A stretch of DNA of 64,000 nt from Halichondria panicea (Eukaryota > Porifera > Demospongiae > Suberitida > Halichondriidae). Within the stretch, counting starts at the first letter, position 1. Each line of letters starts with the position of its first letter. Of the stretch, positions 24,658 through 37,900 are shown piece after piece. The notes beneath the pieces were generated by a model, which saw only the letters and a list, made by a program, of their open reading frames with translations, was not told where the DNA came from and did not search any database. A program made the position numbers and the translations under genes. The stretch spans positions 1,466,800 through 1,530,799 of the forward strand of contig NC_087388.1 in NCBI RefSeq assembly GCF_963675165.1. The letters run 5' to 3'.

Positions 24658-26027
24658 CTGTTTAATAAATGTCAACTGATCACCATACTCACAAATCCCT
24701 ACTATAATATACACTTTCAATTTATGCCATCAGTGTCATGCAATACATCAGTCCCACTTTCAATTTATGCCTCAGTGTCATGCAATACATCATCATGTCA
24801 GTATCAAGTTTTTTACCTTTACTATAGTAATTCTACTTATAAAGGTGCTATAATTATTATAGTGTTTATTTAGTGATGTTATATACTTGTGCTTGGCTCG
24901 GTATTGACGGAGGCCCGAGGGTTGCAGGCCTGAGCAAACACCACTACCATAGCCAATATTATCCAATGTGCGCACAAGTGAAGCTGTGTAACAAACTGAT
25001 TTGTTGCATCTCCGAGTCACATCATTCCTTTTATAGGACACCTAGTAGACAAATGCTTGTGGTGTGTTGCGCATGCACTGGATGTCATGAAATACTTAAC
25101 GCTGACCACAGTTAAATTTAACCATGCATGTATTACTATATACAAGTGATGTTTTCAGGTATGCATGGGGTAGGTGGGTGGTCTTTATGTGTAACTTCAG
25201 CCTTACTGTGCATGCCAATATAAACTGGTGGAGTGTTTAATATTGTTGGCATAAATAGTCTTCTTGCATTTCTTGCTGAAATTAGCGTGGGAAGTATGCT
25301 TTGCGCACAGAGACCATGCAGTCACTTTAGGCATAGCTAGCAGGTTCCTACCTGGAAACTGTGCTTTATATATACGGTTCAAATGCAAAGAACACTCATC
25401 CTCGTTTAGATGAGGACATCTTGGAGAGATGCAGCAAATCAGTTGATCATCAATGGAAAAACCTTGAAACAGTTGTGACTTGGTTGTGTATGACATCCAA
25501 CAAGCATACAAGAGTGTACCTTCGCTTACTACAGTAGACCAACACTTGCACTGACATGCATACAGAAATTAGAAATTAATACTCATGCATGCAAGCATGC
25601 AAGTTCCTCATTACCCTTTTTTTTGGTATCATGAATGCTGTCAAACTGATGAATCAGATTCAGTTAGCTAGGCCCTTTAAGCTTATCATTGCACATCTAT
25701 ATAATTATATACATGTAGGTCCAGTCTTCCTGTGAAAAGAAGTGAGAAGCCGCCACATAACGAAATGCTTCATGCATAATTACAATCACACGTGTATATG
25801 AGAGCTATGTGTGTGGTTTCTGGGCAAACATTTTGCGGGGGTGTTGGCTCCTTCCCGTAAAATTTATAGTTACGCCCCCTGAATCAGATTGTAAATGTGC
25901 ATAAAACGTCATCATCAACTCACTCATATCATAAAACCACACCCACATGATGTCATGGATTAGCATGGATTAGCATGCTTAGCAGCTAATCTGCCACGCC
26001 TACTATAGGGTGGGCATGCACATGCAT
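24658..26027. other. Gene-free spacer
   Basis: No gene supported. Contains direct repeats of CTTTCAATTTATGCCATCAG (24713 and, with small changes, 24758) with CAGTGTCATGCAATACATCA. It also holds copies of dispersed blocks found elsewhere (25395-25520, 25716-25800). Confidence 0.5.
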
Positions 26028-26167
26028 GCCGGCACCCAGAGGAGGTACGACATCCGCGTGTCATCCGCATGTCTTTAACACACACATTCCTTAGGTCAAT
26101 GTTCGGAATGTGTGTGTTAAAGACATACGGATGACACGCGGATGTCGTACCTCCTCTGGCCGGCACC
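26028..26167. mobile_element. Fold-back MITE with 9-bp target-site duplication
   Basis: Two 54-bp arms (26037-26090 and 26105-26158; ends CAGAGGAGG and CCTCCTCTG) are inverted repeats with a single mismatch, around a 14-base spacer (26091-26104). GCCGGCACC flanks both sides exactly (26028-26036 and 26159-26167). A 9-bp duplication is typical of Mutator-like elements. The near-perfect arms point to a recent insertion. Confidence 0.92.
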
Positions 26168-26282
26168 TGCAGTTGCCAGACCCTTCTGCGTGGCTTGCAT
26201 TGTGACCATGTGGCAGGTTATGTAACAGTCACGTGACTATCACTGTAATGTAACAAAACCACTTCTTGAAAAGTATCATCAC

Positions 26283-26458
26283 CTTCTGATAAATACCCTC
26301 ACTTTGATAAATACCCACTAACATTTTTAAATACCCATGGACATTTATAAACTGATACCCATGGACATATAATAAATACCCATGGACATTTATATACCCA
26401 TAGACATTTATAAATACCCATGGATATATATAAATACTCATAGATACCCATGGACATA
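26283..26458. repeat. Minisatellite, ATACCCATGGACATTTATAA unit
   Basis: About eight imperfect tandem copies of a roughly 22-bp unit containing ATACCCATGGACAT and AAATACCCA. The minus-strand frame over it (YINVHGY repeats) is a by-product of the tandem structure. Confidence 0.85.
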
Positions 26459-27079
26459 CAGGGGCGGATCCAGAGGGTGGGTTTGAGGAGCTGAAGCCCC
26501 CCCTTTTGAAAAAACTAGATTACTTATGCATTGTTAGTCTGAGCTGAGGTTACAACAATTTTGCCACCAACCTTGTTACTTATGCATCTGCATGTAGACT
26601 CACTGGCTTAAGAGATGCTAGACAACAGCCAAGTCTAGCTACTAAGAGTATAAAGGATGTAGGCTAGCTAGCTGGACATACTATACTAGCTAGCTAGCTA
26701 GCTAGAACTAATAAAGTGCATAGCGGTCAACTATTGCTGTTGCTGAGTCAGCTCCTTGTGTAGCCTCGATCATATCCCAGGCCTCTCTTCCTCTAAGGCC
26801 TTGTGAAGGAGGCTATTGTGCATGCTGTTGAGCTGCAGCATGGAGCAGATCTCATACTTTTTCAGCTAGTTGCAAGGAAGCAGCCTTACCTCCTCTCACT
26901 CTCAGTGCAGTCTGGGTAGGCATTGTGATTCTTTCATGTACCAAGAGTGCATGAATGTAGATTTAACATCTACAGTATACATCCTTTTGTTGATTAGAAC
27001 GAGTTTTTTGCATTAACTTTTTCATATTCAGTATTCACTTATTAATATGACAGTTCAAAGGTAAAAGTGTGAGCAAATT
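26459..27079. other. Gene-free spacer
   Basis: No gene seen. 26670-26710 is a (TAGC)n-like tract (CTAGCTAGCTAGCTAG). 26763-26820 (TAGCCTCGATC... CCAGGCC... GAAGGAGGCTA) belongs to a dispersed short palindromic repeat also near 40163, 43053 and 58306. Confidence 0.5.
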
Positions 27080-28660
27080 GTAAAAAGCAAAAAATAATGC
27101 TTTGTTCTCAAGTTTTGCTTACTTGGAATGCCATTGCAGCCTTTTCAAAAGAGTCAGTGTGTAGAAAAACTTGTCCATGCATGGAGTGTTGCTACTCTAT
27201 TTAGTAGTTAGCTCTGCACTAGAACGCTAGCTATTGGTAGCTGCAAGTGTGAGAAGAGAGAGCTGTAAGGCTCTGCTGATGCAGCCATTCATTATATACC
27301 CGAGGCCGTGCCGCGGCCAGCGGGTATAGTAGTCTGTTGGTTTGTTACCCGAGGTGCGTGGGCGGCCACGGGTATAGTAGTCTGTTGGTTTGTTTGTCTG
27401 TTTGTTTGTTTGTTTGTTTGAACGAGTATATCTACTCACCTGGATGCCATAGCACTGCGTTTGCAGCATAGGTAGTCTTCACACAACAATATCTTGGTTT
27501 AAATAGTGGCAGATTTTGATGTTAAAGCTTCTTTGTCGAGTAAAAGCGAGCAAAAGCTAAGAATAAACCAGTGCAAACCTTCCTTGTCTGAACTATAGCT
27601 GCATAAAATGCTCCAACCAAAACAATATAACTTCGATCAAAACAATATAATCTACTGTCTAATAGAGCTAACTTAACAGGGGACAGCTGTAACTTGATAC
27701 TGTGTATTGATAGGCCAATACCTCGGCTACTTTAAACTTTTCGAACAAGTTTGGGGGTGTGTATATAGCAATCAATAATCGGTGAGAATTTAGTGTGCGC
27801 ATGCACAAACCCGTAAAATTCCTAAAAACAATGTATTTTAGCTGTGGGGGTTTCTATAGTAATGGGATAATTACGATTGACTGATTATTGATTGCTTGGA
27901 TTTTAATTTGTGGATTTACAATATAATGCTTCATTCTCGAGTTATGCCTATAGTTTTGCTTACTTGGACTTCCATTGCAGTCTTTTCAGAAGAGTGCGTA
28001 GCAAAACTTGTTTACTGAGTGTTGCTACTCTACTTAGTAAAACTCGTTCTAATAATTATGTCGAAAAGTAAGAGGCCAATTGAAGTGCCACATGTAGCTG
28101 AGGTGTTGGCCTATCAATATACAGTGTCAAGTTCCAGCTGTCCCCTGTTAGCTAGCTTCTATTATATAGACAGTCGATTATTGATCGAATTTATTTTGTT
28201 TCGGTTTAAGCATTTATGCAGCTCTAGTTCAGACAAGGAAGGTTTGCAATGGATTATTTTCCGGAAAGTTGTTGCTTAGCCCTTGGCCATTGTCTGTGAG
28301 AGGACCACTTCTGCTTTTTTTAGCTCCCCTATATATAGGAGATATTTCGTCCGTTAATTGATTAGCCTGAACATTGATTGCTGACTCTAGTTAGCTCTGC
28401 ACTAGAACGCTAGCTATTGGTAGCTGCAAGAGTCAGAAGAGAGCTGCAAGGCTCTGCTGATGCAGCCATTAATTTTAATTTGGCGTGGATATTTTTTAAA
28501 CAATCATTGTCGATCATTACCCACTCCTTGAGTTTGCATGCAGCAAATTAAATGCATCATGATATTAAATAACGTGTGTATAAAAGCTATTAGCTTTATG
28601 TTATGTAGCTTTTGGTATCTCCACCGAGGCACCAGCACCCGCGGTGCTCAAATTAACGGA
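27080..28660. repeat. Nested repeat block with about 180-bp inverted arms
   Basis: 27550-27735 and 28085-28260 are inverted repeats (for example AGCTGTCCCCTGTTAG against its complement, and CAGACAAGGAAGGTTTGCA against its complement). Between and outside them lie pieces of the dispersed repeat shared with 22990-24330. 27298-27385 holds two tandem copies of ACCCGAGG...GGGTATAGTAGTCTGTTGGT, followed by (TTTG)n. An inverted copy of part of this unit lies near 62340-62388. No coding sequence recognised. Confidence 0.72.
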
Positions 28661-28957
28661 AGTTAGCTTTCGTCCAAGGTGCCCAGTACATGCAGACAAG
28701 ACATCAGCTAGAATTGTCCTTAGATCAGGTTTTGACTGAGAGCGATTTGGCCCATTCAATTTTCGCTGGTAGGTAGACTCGTCCCACGTATTGCCATTGG
28801 TTAGTGTGTGCAGTTAGCAAAAATCGATATTGTTTTGTTCATGAATTGCATAAACACTTTATAAAAAAAATTAATGATGCAGTGCGACTTAGCTACTCCA
28901 TATAGCTAGAGATCAGTATAAAAGAATTGAATTATGTGTAAATTAAATTCTGTCACA

Positions 28958-28981
28958 ATGCATAGTTCCATAAATGGCTGA
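28958..28981 (+). promoter_or_regulatory. Short upstream ORF overlapping the ROCO copy 2 start
   Basis: An ATG at 28958 opens a 7-codon reading frame (stop TGA 28979-28981) that overlaps the main ATG at 28974 in another frame. If it lies in the transcript, it could lower initiation at the main start. Copies 3 and 4 lack this ATG in the aligned position. Confidence 0.35.
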
Positions 28982-31900
28982 TGACAGCCAGTCACGTGAT
29001 ACTCCTCTGCACACTGCTGCAAGCTGTGGGGACTTAGATGAGGTCATAGAGCTGTTGAAAACAAAGCAATATGAAGTGGACTTCAGAAACTCACACAGTC
29101 AAACATCTCTTCATCTTGCATGTGCTAATGGTCATCTCGATACGGTTTGGACACTAGCCAATGACTTTGGTGCTGACATAGGAACTATTGATAATGGTGG
29201 AAATACACCATTTCTTATTGCTGCTAAGAACAAACATATGCAAATAATTATCATGTTGCTTCTATTATCAATGTGTGGTAGACACCTCTCCAACGGAGAC
29301 TACATGTCCTGTTCCTTTAGCCGTAGTCAGATGGAATCTCATCATGTTAAACTCTTTGAGGATGTCGTCTTTGAGTATTACAATGATTCTGAAGCAGTGG
29401 AGAAAACGATGCATCTGATAAGCAATTTCTTTGTTGATTATATTCAATTCAAGGAATATGAAGATGATGGCTTTATTACATTGCTTGTAGCTGCATCACT
29501 CGGTCTCAACAACTTGATAAATCGGTTAGTTACAGAAAAGAAAGCAAATCTGAATATTAGGGGCTTCCATGGATTGTGTATTCTCCACTGTGCCTGTTTT
29601 GGAGGACATGTACTGCTTGTGGAGCGTCTTGTTTCAGAATATGGTATGGACCTTTCTGTGAAAAGTATCGAAGGGAGATCAATTTTGCATTATGCCGTAA
29701 CAAAGGGAGTTCCATATTCATCCAATGGTGGCCATTTGAAGCTAATAGACAAACTAGTGATGGAATATGGCCTCAATCCCTTGGATAGAGATAGTGATGG
29801 AAACACACTTCTTCATATTGCAGCCATAAAAGGACACATTGAAGCAGTGAGACACCTGATCAGTAAGCACAATGCTGATGTTGATTGCACTAATAATCGG
29901 AACAATACACCAGGGATGGTAGCTGTGCTGAATGGTCATGTGCATGTTTTGGATATGTTAGTCAAAGAATTCAACAGTAGTTGTCATATCCGAGGATACA
30001 AGGGTTTTACTCTCCTTCACTATGCATGTGAGGGTGGCCATATAGAACTAATAGACAAACTAGTGGTGGAATATGGTCTTGGTCTCGGAGATAAAGATAA
30101 TGATGGAAACACACCTCTACACATCGCAGCCATATTCGGACATGTTGAAACAGTGAGACACCTGATCAGTAAGTACAGTGTTGATATCGATTGCACTAAT
30201 AACCTAAACATTACACCAGTGATACTAGCTGTGCTGAACGGACATGTGAATGTTTTGAATGCGTTAGTCAAAGACTTTAACAGCAGTTGTTATGTCCGAG
30301 ATTATAATGGTTATACTCTCCTTCACTATGCATGCGGTGTTGGTCATATAGAACTAATAGACAAACTGGTGATGGAATATGGCCTCGATCCCTCAGATAG
30401 AAATGATAATGGTAACACACCTCTACATATTGCAGCCCTTGAAGGACATGTTGAAGCAGTCAGACATCTTATCATTACGCACAGTGTTGATATCGATTGC
30501 ACTAATAACCTGAACGTTACACCAGTGATACTAGCTGTGCTGAACGGACATGTGAATGTTTTGAATGCATTAGTCAAAGAATTCAACAGCAGTTGTCATG
30601 TCCGAGGTTACAATGGTTATACTCTCCTTCACTATGCATGCGATGTTGGTCATATAGAACTAATAGACAAACTTGTGATGGGATATGGCCTCAGTCCCGA
30701 AGATAGAGACAGCGATGGAAACACACCTCTACATATTGCAGCCCTTAAAGGACATGTTGAAGCAGTCAGACATCTTATCATTGAACACAGTGTTGATATC
30801 GATTGCACTAATAACCTAAACGTTACACCAGTGATGCTAGCTGCGCTGAACGGACATGTACATGTTTTGGATGCATTAATCGAAGAATTGGACAGTAGTT
30901 TTCATGTCCGAGGTTACAATGGTTATACTCTCCTTCACTATGCATGCAAACGAGGCCACATAGAACTAATAGATAAACTGGTGATGGAATATGGCCTCGA
31001 TCTCAGCGATAGAGATAATGATGGAAACACACCTCTACATATTGCAGCCATGAAAGGACACATTGAAGCAGTGAGACACCTGATCAGTAAGCACAATGCT
31101 GATGTTGATTGCACTAATAATCGGAACAATACACCAGGGATGGTAGCTGTGCTGAATGGTCATGTGCCTGTTTTGGATATGTTAGTCAAAGAATTCAACA
31201 GTAGTTGTCATATCCGAGGATACAAGGGTTTTACTCTCCTTCACTATGCATGTGAGGGTGGCCATATAGAACTAATAGACCAACTAGTGGTGGAATATGG
31301 TCTTGATCTCGGAGATAAAGATAATGATGGAAACACACCTCTACACATCGCAGCCATATTCGGACATGTTGAAACAGTGAGACACCTGATCAGTAAGCAC
31401 AGTGTTGATATCGATTGCACTAATAACCTAAACATTACACCAGTGATACTAGCTGTGCTGAACGGACATGTGAATGTTTTGAATGCGTTAGTCAAAGACT
31501 TTAACAGCAGTTGTCATGTCCGAGATTATAATGGTTATACTCTCCTTCACTATGCATGCGGTGTTGGTCATATAGAACTAATAAACAAACTGGTGATGGA
31601 ATATGGCCTCAATCCCAAAGATAGAGACAACGATGGAAACACACCTTTACATATTGCAGCCCTTAAAGGACATGTTGAAGTAGTCAGACACCTAATCACG
31701 AAGCACAGTGTTGATATCGATTGCACTAATAACCTAAACATTACACCAGTGATACTAGCTGTGCTGAACGGACATGTGAATGTTTTGAATGCGTTAGTCA
31801 AAGACTTCAACAGCAGTTGTCATGTCCGAGGTTATAATGGTTATACTCTCCTTCACTATACATGCGATGTTGGTCATATAGAACTAATAGACAAACTGGT

Positions 31901-34900
31901 GATGGAATATGGCCTCAATCCCGAAGATAGAGACAACGATGGAAACACACCTCTACATATTGCAGCCCTTAAAGGACATGTTGAAGCAGTCAGACATCTT
32001 ATCATTAAGCACAGTGTTGATATCCATTGCACTAATAACCTGAACGTTACACCAGTGATACTAGCTGTGCTGAACGGACATGTGAATGTTTTGAATGCAT
32101 TAGTCAAAGAATTCAACAGCAGTTGTCATGTCCGAGGTTACAATGGTTATACTCTCCTTCACTATGCATGCGATGTTGGTCATATAGAACTAATAGACAA
32201 ACTGGTGATGGGATATGGCCTCAATCCCGAAGATAGAGACAACGATGGAAACACACCTCTACATATTGCAGCCCTTGAAGGACATGTTGAAGCAGTCAGA
32301 CATCTTATCATTGAACACAGTGTTGATATCGATTGCACTAATAACCTAAACGTTACACCAGTGATGCTAGCTGCGCTGAACGGACATGTACAAGTTTTGG
32401 ATGCATTAATCGAAGAATTGGACAGTAGTTTTCATGTCCGAGGTTACAATGGTTATACTCTTTTTCACTGTGCATGTGATGGTGGTCATATAGAACTGAT
32501 AGATAAACTGATGATGGAATATGGCCTCAATCCCCAAGATAGAGACAACAATGGAAACACACCTCTACATATTGTAGCCTTTGAAGGACATGTTGAAGCA
32601 GTCAGACACCTGATCAGTAAGCACTGTGTTGATATCGATTGCACTAATAACCGGAACAACACACCATTGATTTTGGCTGCGCTGAATGGTCATGTGCATG
32701 TTTTAGATGTGTTAGTCAAAGAATTCGACAGCAGTTGTCATGTTCAAGGTTATAATGGTTATACTCTCCTTCACTATGCATGTGATGGTGGCCACATAGA
32801 ACTAATGGACAAACTGGTGATGGACTATGGCCTCAGTCCCGAAGATAGAGATAATGATGGAGACACACCTCTACATATTGCAGCCAAAGAAGGAAATATT
32901 CCAGCAATGAAACTCTTGATCAGTAAGCACAATGCTGACATTGACTGCACTAATAATCACAACAGTACACCATTGATGCTAGCTGCACTGTATGGTTGTA
33001 CCAATGTTATAGATGCCTTATTCAAAGAATTCAACAGCAGTTGTCATGTCCGTGGTTACAATGGTTATACTCTTCTTCACTATGCATGCCATGGTGGCCA
33101 TATAGAACTAATGGACAAACTGATGGTGGAGTATGGCCTCAATTCCACAAATAGCGATGACGATGGGAACACACCTCTACATATTGCAGTCATAAAGGAC
33201 ATATTGAAGCAGTGAGACATCTGATCAGTAAGCACAGTGCTGATGTTGATAGCACTAATAATCAGAACAATACACCATTAATGCTTGCTGTGCTGAATGG
33301 TCATGTTCATGTTTTGGATGCATTTGTCCGAGAATTCAACATCAGTCGTTATGTCAGAGGTAAAAATGGTTACACTCTCCTTCACTATGCATGCGATGGT
33401 GGTCACATAGAACTGATAGACAAACTGGTGATTAAGTATGGCCTCGATCCTGTAGATAGAGATGTTGATGGAAACACACCTCTACATATTGCAACCATGA
33501 AGGGACACGTTAAAGCAGTGAGTCACCTGATCAGAAAGCACAGCGCTGATATTAATTGTACAAATAATATCAATGCCACTCCATTGATGGTATCTGGTTC
33601 AGTAAATGTTTTGGATATGTTAGTCAAAGAATTTAACAGCAGTTGCCATCTCCGAGATGACGATGGTTATACTCTCCTTCACTATGCATGTCATGTTGGC
33701 CACATAAAACTGATAGACAAACTGGTGATGGAATATGGTCTCAATTCCGCAGATAGAGATAATGACGGAGACACACCTCTACATATTGCAGCCATGAAAG
33801 GACACATTGAAGCAATGAGACACCTAATCAGTAAGCACAGTGCTTTTATTGACAGCTCTAATGATAGTAATGTCACTCCATTGATGGAAGCAGTGCAGAA
33901 TGGTCATGTGCATGTTGTGGATATGTTAGTCAAAGAATTTAACAGCAGTTGCCATCTCCGAGATGACAATGGTTATACTCTCCTTCACTGTGCATGCCAT
34001 GGTGGCCACATAGAACTGATAGACAAACTGGTGATGGAATATGGCCTCGATCCCATAGATAGAGATAGTGATGGAGACACATCTCTACATATTGCAGCCA
34101 TGACAGGACATGTTGAAGCAGTGAGACACCTGATCAGTAAGCACAGTGTTGATGTCGATAGTATTAATAGTTTCAATGTCACTCCATTGGTGGAAGCAGT
34201 GCAGAATGGTCATGTGCATGTTGTGGATATGTTAGTCAAAGAATTCAACTGTAGTTGCCATCTCCGAGATGACAATGGTTACACTCTCCTTCACTGTGCA
34301 TGCCTTGGTGGCCACGTAGAACTGATTGATAAACTAGTGATGGAATATGCCCTCGATCCCGCAGATAGAGATCATGATGGAAACACACCTCTACATATTG
34401 CAGCCCTTGAAGGCCATGTTGAAGTAGTAAGACACCTGATGAGTAAGCACAGTGTTGATATCAATTGCACTAATAACCAGAACAATACACCGTTAATCCT
34501 AGCTGCGCTGCTTAATTGGTCATGTGCATGTCCTTGATGCGTTATTTGAACACATCAACATTAGTTATCGTGTTCGAGATGACAAAGGTTATACGCTCCT
34601 TCACTATGCATGCCTTGGTGGTCATATAGAGCTAATAGATAAAATGGTGATTGAATATGGCCTCGATCCCGCCGATAGAAATAATGACAATGGAAACACA
34701 CCTCTACACATGGCAGCCCTTGAAGGACATGTTGAAACAATGAGACACCTGAGTACTCAACACAATGTCAAGACCAATATCACTAACAGTAAAAAATCTA
34801 CCCCTTTGTGTTTAGCTGCTCAAGGTGGTCATGAGATCGTGATGCATGCCCTGATTAAAGAGTTCAATTGCAGTTCACATGTCAGAGGCTATAATGGTCA

Positions 34901-37900
34901 AACTCTACTTCATTATGCTTGCCACAATGGTCACACAAAAACATTGAACAATTTAATATCAGATTATAAAGTGGATCCAACAATTAGAGACAACGATGGG
35001 AACACACCACTGCATATTTTGTGTCATACTCTGCATACCGATGAAGAAAAGCTGAGAACAATTCTTTGCAAGTACCAGTACTGGACAGTGTTTCAAGTTA
35101 ATAATGATGGCAACACTCCTCTTCACACAGCAACTCTTTACGAACAAGCTCATTGTGCACGCTTACTATTGCAGAAGTACAATGCTCCACTTTTTGTGCG
35201 AAATAAAGATGGGAAGACTGCCCTTGATGTAGCTAAAGCTCAGAGAAGCCATGAAATTGTTACAATTTTCAAAAATTATAATTCAGAAATCCAGTCAACC
35301 TACCAGCAACTAGACAAACTTGCTAAACAAGAGTTTGGTGGTGAAAAGCATCTCACCAGAATATTTGTTGTAGGTCATCCAGGTGCGGGGAAATCCACGC
35401 TTGTTGAAACTATCAAAAAAGAAAGTTTGATCAGCTACTTCAGCACATCAACTGTTGCCCCTCACACTGCAGGCATTATTCCAAGTACTTATGACAGTAG
35501 TGCTTATGGAAGAATGATACTCTATGATTTTGCTGGTGATTCCGAGTACTACTCCTCACACGCTGCAATTATGGAGTCAATCAACACATCGAAAGGAAGT
35601 AATATCTATTTGATAATTTGTGATTTGAGTAAAGGTGAAGAAGCTACTGTCACTAAATACAGCTACTGGCTTTCATTTCTATCATACAATATTAAGCAAT
35701 TCTCAAACACAATTATCTTACCAGTGGGAAGCCATGCTGATGTCATTAACAAAACATCAGTTGAACAATCATTATCTGTGCTTGACAGTATATCACAAAA
35801 GTTTTGTAGCAGCTCCGAGATTGAGGATTTTCACATTGAACAAAGTGTTGCTCTCGATTGCCGTAAACGAGGAGCTGTAGTGAATGACATAAAGGAACTC
35901 ACGAAGAGATTCTCCAAATTAATATCTCCTATCGAACTTTCCCCAGAAACAAGCACACTCCTAGGATTGTTGAAAAAAGACTTTGAACATGTTCCAGCTT
36001 GCAAATTGAACCTCCTTATCTCTCACATAGAAGAGACTGGAATTCCGCTGCCCCTAAATTCTTCATCACTATACACTCTCATAAGAGAGTTACATGATTT
36101 GGGTCTTCTAATGGTAATAGAGAGAGAAGGGGACTCCATTGAGAACCACATAATCATTCTCAAGATATCAACATTCACATCGGATGTACACAATAAACTG
36201 TTTTCAGAGTCTGCTCTTACCAAGCACATTGATCAACTCAAGTTCAGCGTAGGCATTATTCCAGAATCACTACTGGAGGAAGTACTGCCAGAGTACATCA
36301 CAAAAGAAAGTCTACTTAAGCTGCAGTACTGTCAAGAAATTGAAAACTTGTACGTGGAAGAGGACCACGCTCTTTCTCAACTCACTTCAGAACCTGTACC
36401 AACAGACAGTGCCACTAAAGAGACATCTCATTTATTTTTCCCTGCTCTATGTAATCTCAAGCTCGAGGAAATTCAATGGCCTAAATCCGAAGGTGATAAG
36501 ATTACTTTGGGATGGTATGCTAAATGTGATGGTGACAGATTTGATTTCTTCCCAACACGATTTCTTCATGTGCTTATCGTTCACCTCTCTCACAATTTTG
36601 CACTAAAACAAAATCTACCCACAAGACACAAACTCTCAACTACAACTTCGAATTCTTTGATTGCTGAGGTATATGCTGCCAATCCTCGCTGTCGTGTTTG
36701 GTCGACTGGTCTGCATTGGCTTATGAAGAATGTAGTTGAGGTATTTGTCGATATGCCTAAAGATGCAGATAGTAAAGAGTTGATTGTACTAGTAAGGAGT
36801 GACAGCAAAAATCGAGTCGAATGTTTGAACACTCTGCAACTAGTTATTCAGAAGGTAGTCGAAACAAAAGTTGAATTCTGTGCTAGTATAGTGCCTACTG
36901 TTTACCTTCTTGACCCGAGCAATCTCAAGGATGAACCTTTTACAAATGCTAGAAATGCACCTAAATATGCTCTAAGTGATATTGAAGAGGCATTAGCAGA
37001 AGGCACTGAGCGAGTCATGGATAAAGAAGGACAATGCTTCTCCTCTCCGATCAAAGATTGGATCAGCCCAACAAGTTGGGCCATTACATACTGGAGTAAG
37101 TTATCAAAGGCGTAGGAAGAGAAGAGGACATGCAACTACAATCTATCGTATTATAAATAGGTGTATGTCTAAAAATAGTAAAAAATTTATTGCACTTGCA
37201 CTTTATACTCTAGACTAGCCTTGTTTTTACTCTATTCCCTAGTGGGCGGTTGGCATATCCTGCTGACTCATCAATAATATGACGCATACAGAGTATACAT
37301 TGTGAGTTGCATTCCCTCTTCTCTTTATACGCCCTTGGTTTTACCACACAAACATCTTTAATTCATACGTCATCATTATTGCTGTGCACTTTTTACATAG
37401 ATAGGTTGTTTCCGATGGATACCGTCTTGGTTCACTCTCTTTTACAAGAAGTAAATGGTGCTCAATGGAAACTACTAGGAATGAGTCTTGCGATCCCCTG
37501 GAACAAATTAGATGCCATTGAAAATGAAGCATTCTTCCCAGGTGATATTGCTAAGAAAGAAGAAGTAATTCGACTATGGATGTCTCAAGAACCCACCTGG
37601 ATAGTGTTGGTAGACGCTCTCAGTCAATCTGCATATGGATGGTCACAGAATTCAAGTCAAATCTCACAAGAGCACAGTAAGTAACTTAATTATAGTTACT
37701 GTATTTACTTGATTAAACGCCCATCTCGTTTAAACGCCCATGGGAAAAGCTCTGTCTTATAGACAGCATAGAATAATAGAATAATAGAGCAAACTTAGGA
37801 GTGTTAGTGACTGTGAGGGAGAAACACCACTCACTCGTATGACTTAAGATTTAAGCTGAGAGAGCAGTGGCAGAAGGCATAGTAACTGCTGCTGTGCAAG

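Noticed and set aside
26229..26441. Frame encoding Tyr-Ile-Asn-Val-His-Gly-Tyr repeats
   Set aside because: It is a by-product of the 22-bp minisatellite.
1857..34182. Minus-strand frames of 60-80 codons across the ankyrin arrays
   Set aside because: They repeat with the 303-306 bp period of the coding strand and are shadows of it, with no start or splice context.
33191..34520. Introns as the cause of the frame changes in ROCO copy 2
   Set aside because: Ankyrin coding runs on across both points with only 1 base missing and 4 extra; there is no room for an intron and no matching donor/acceptor pair.
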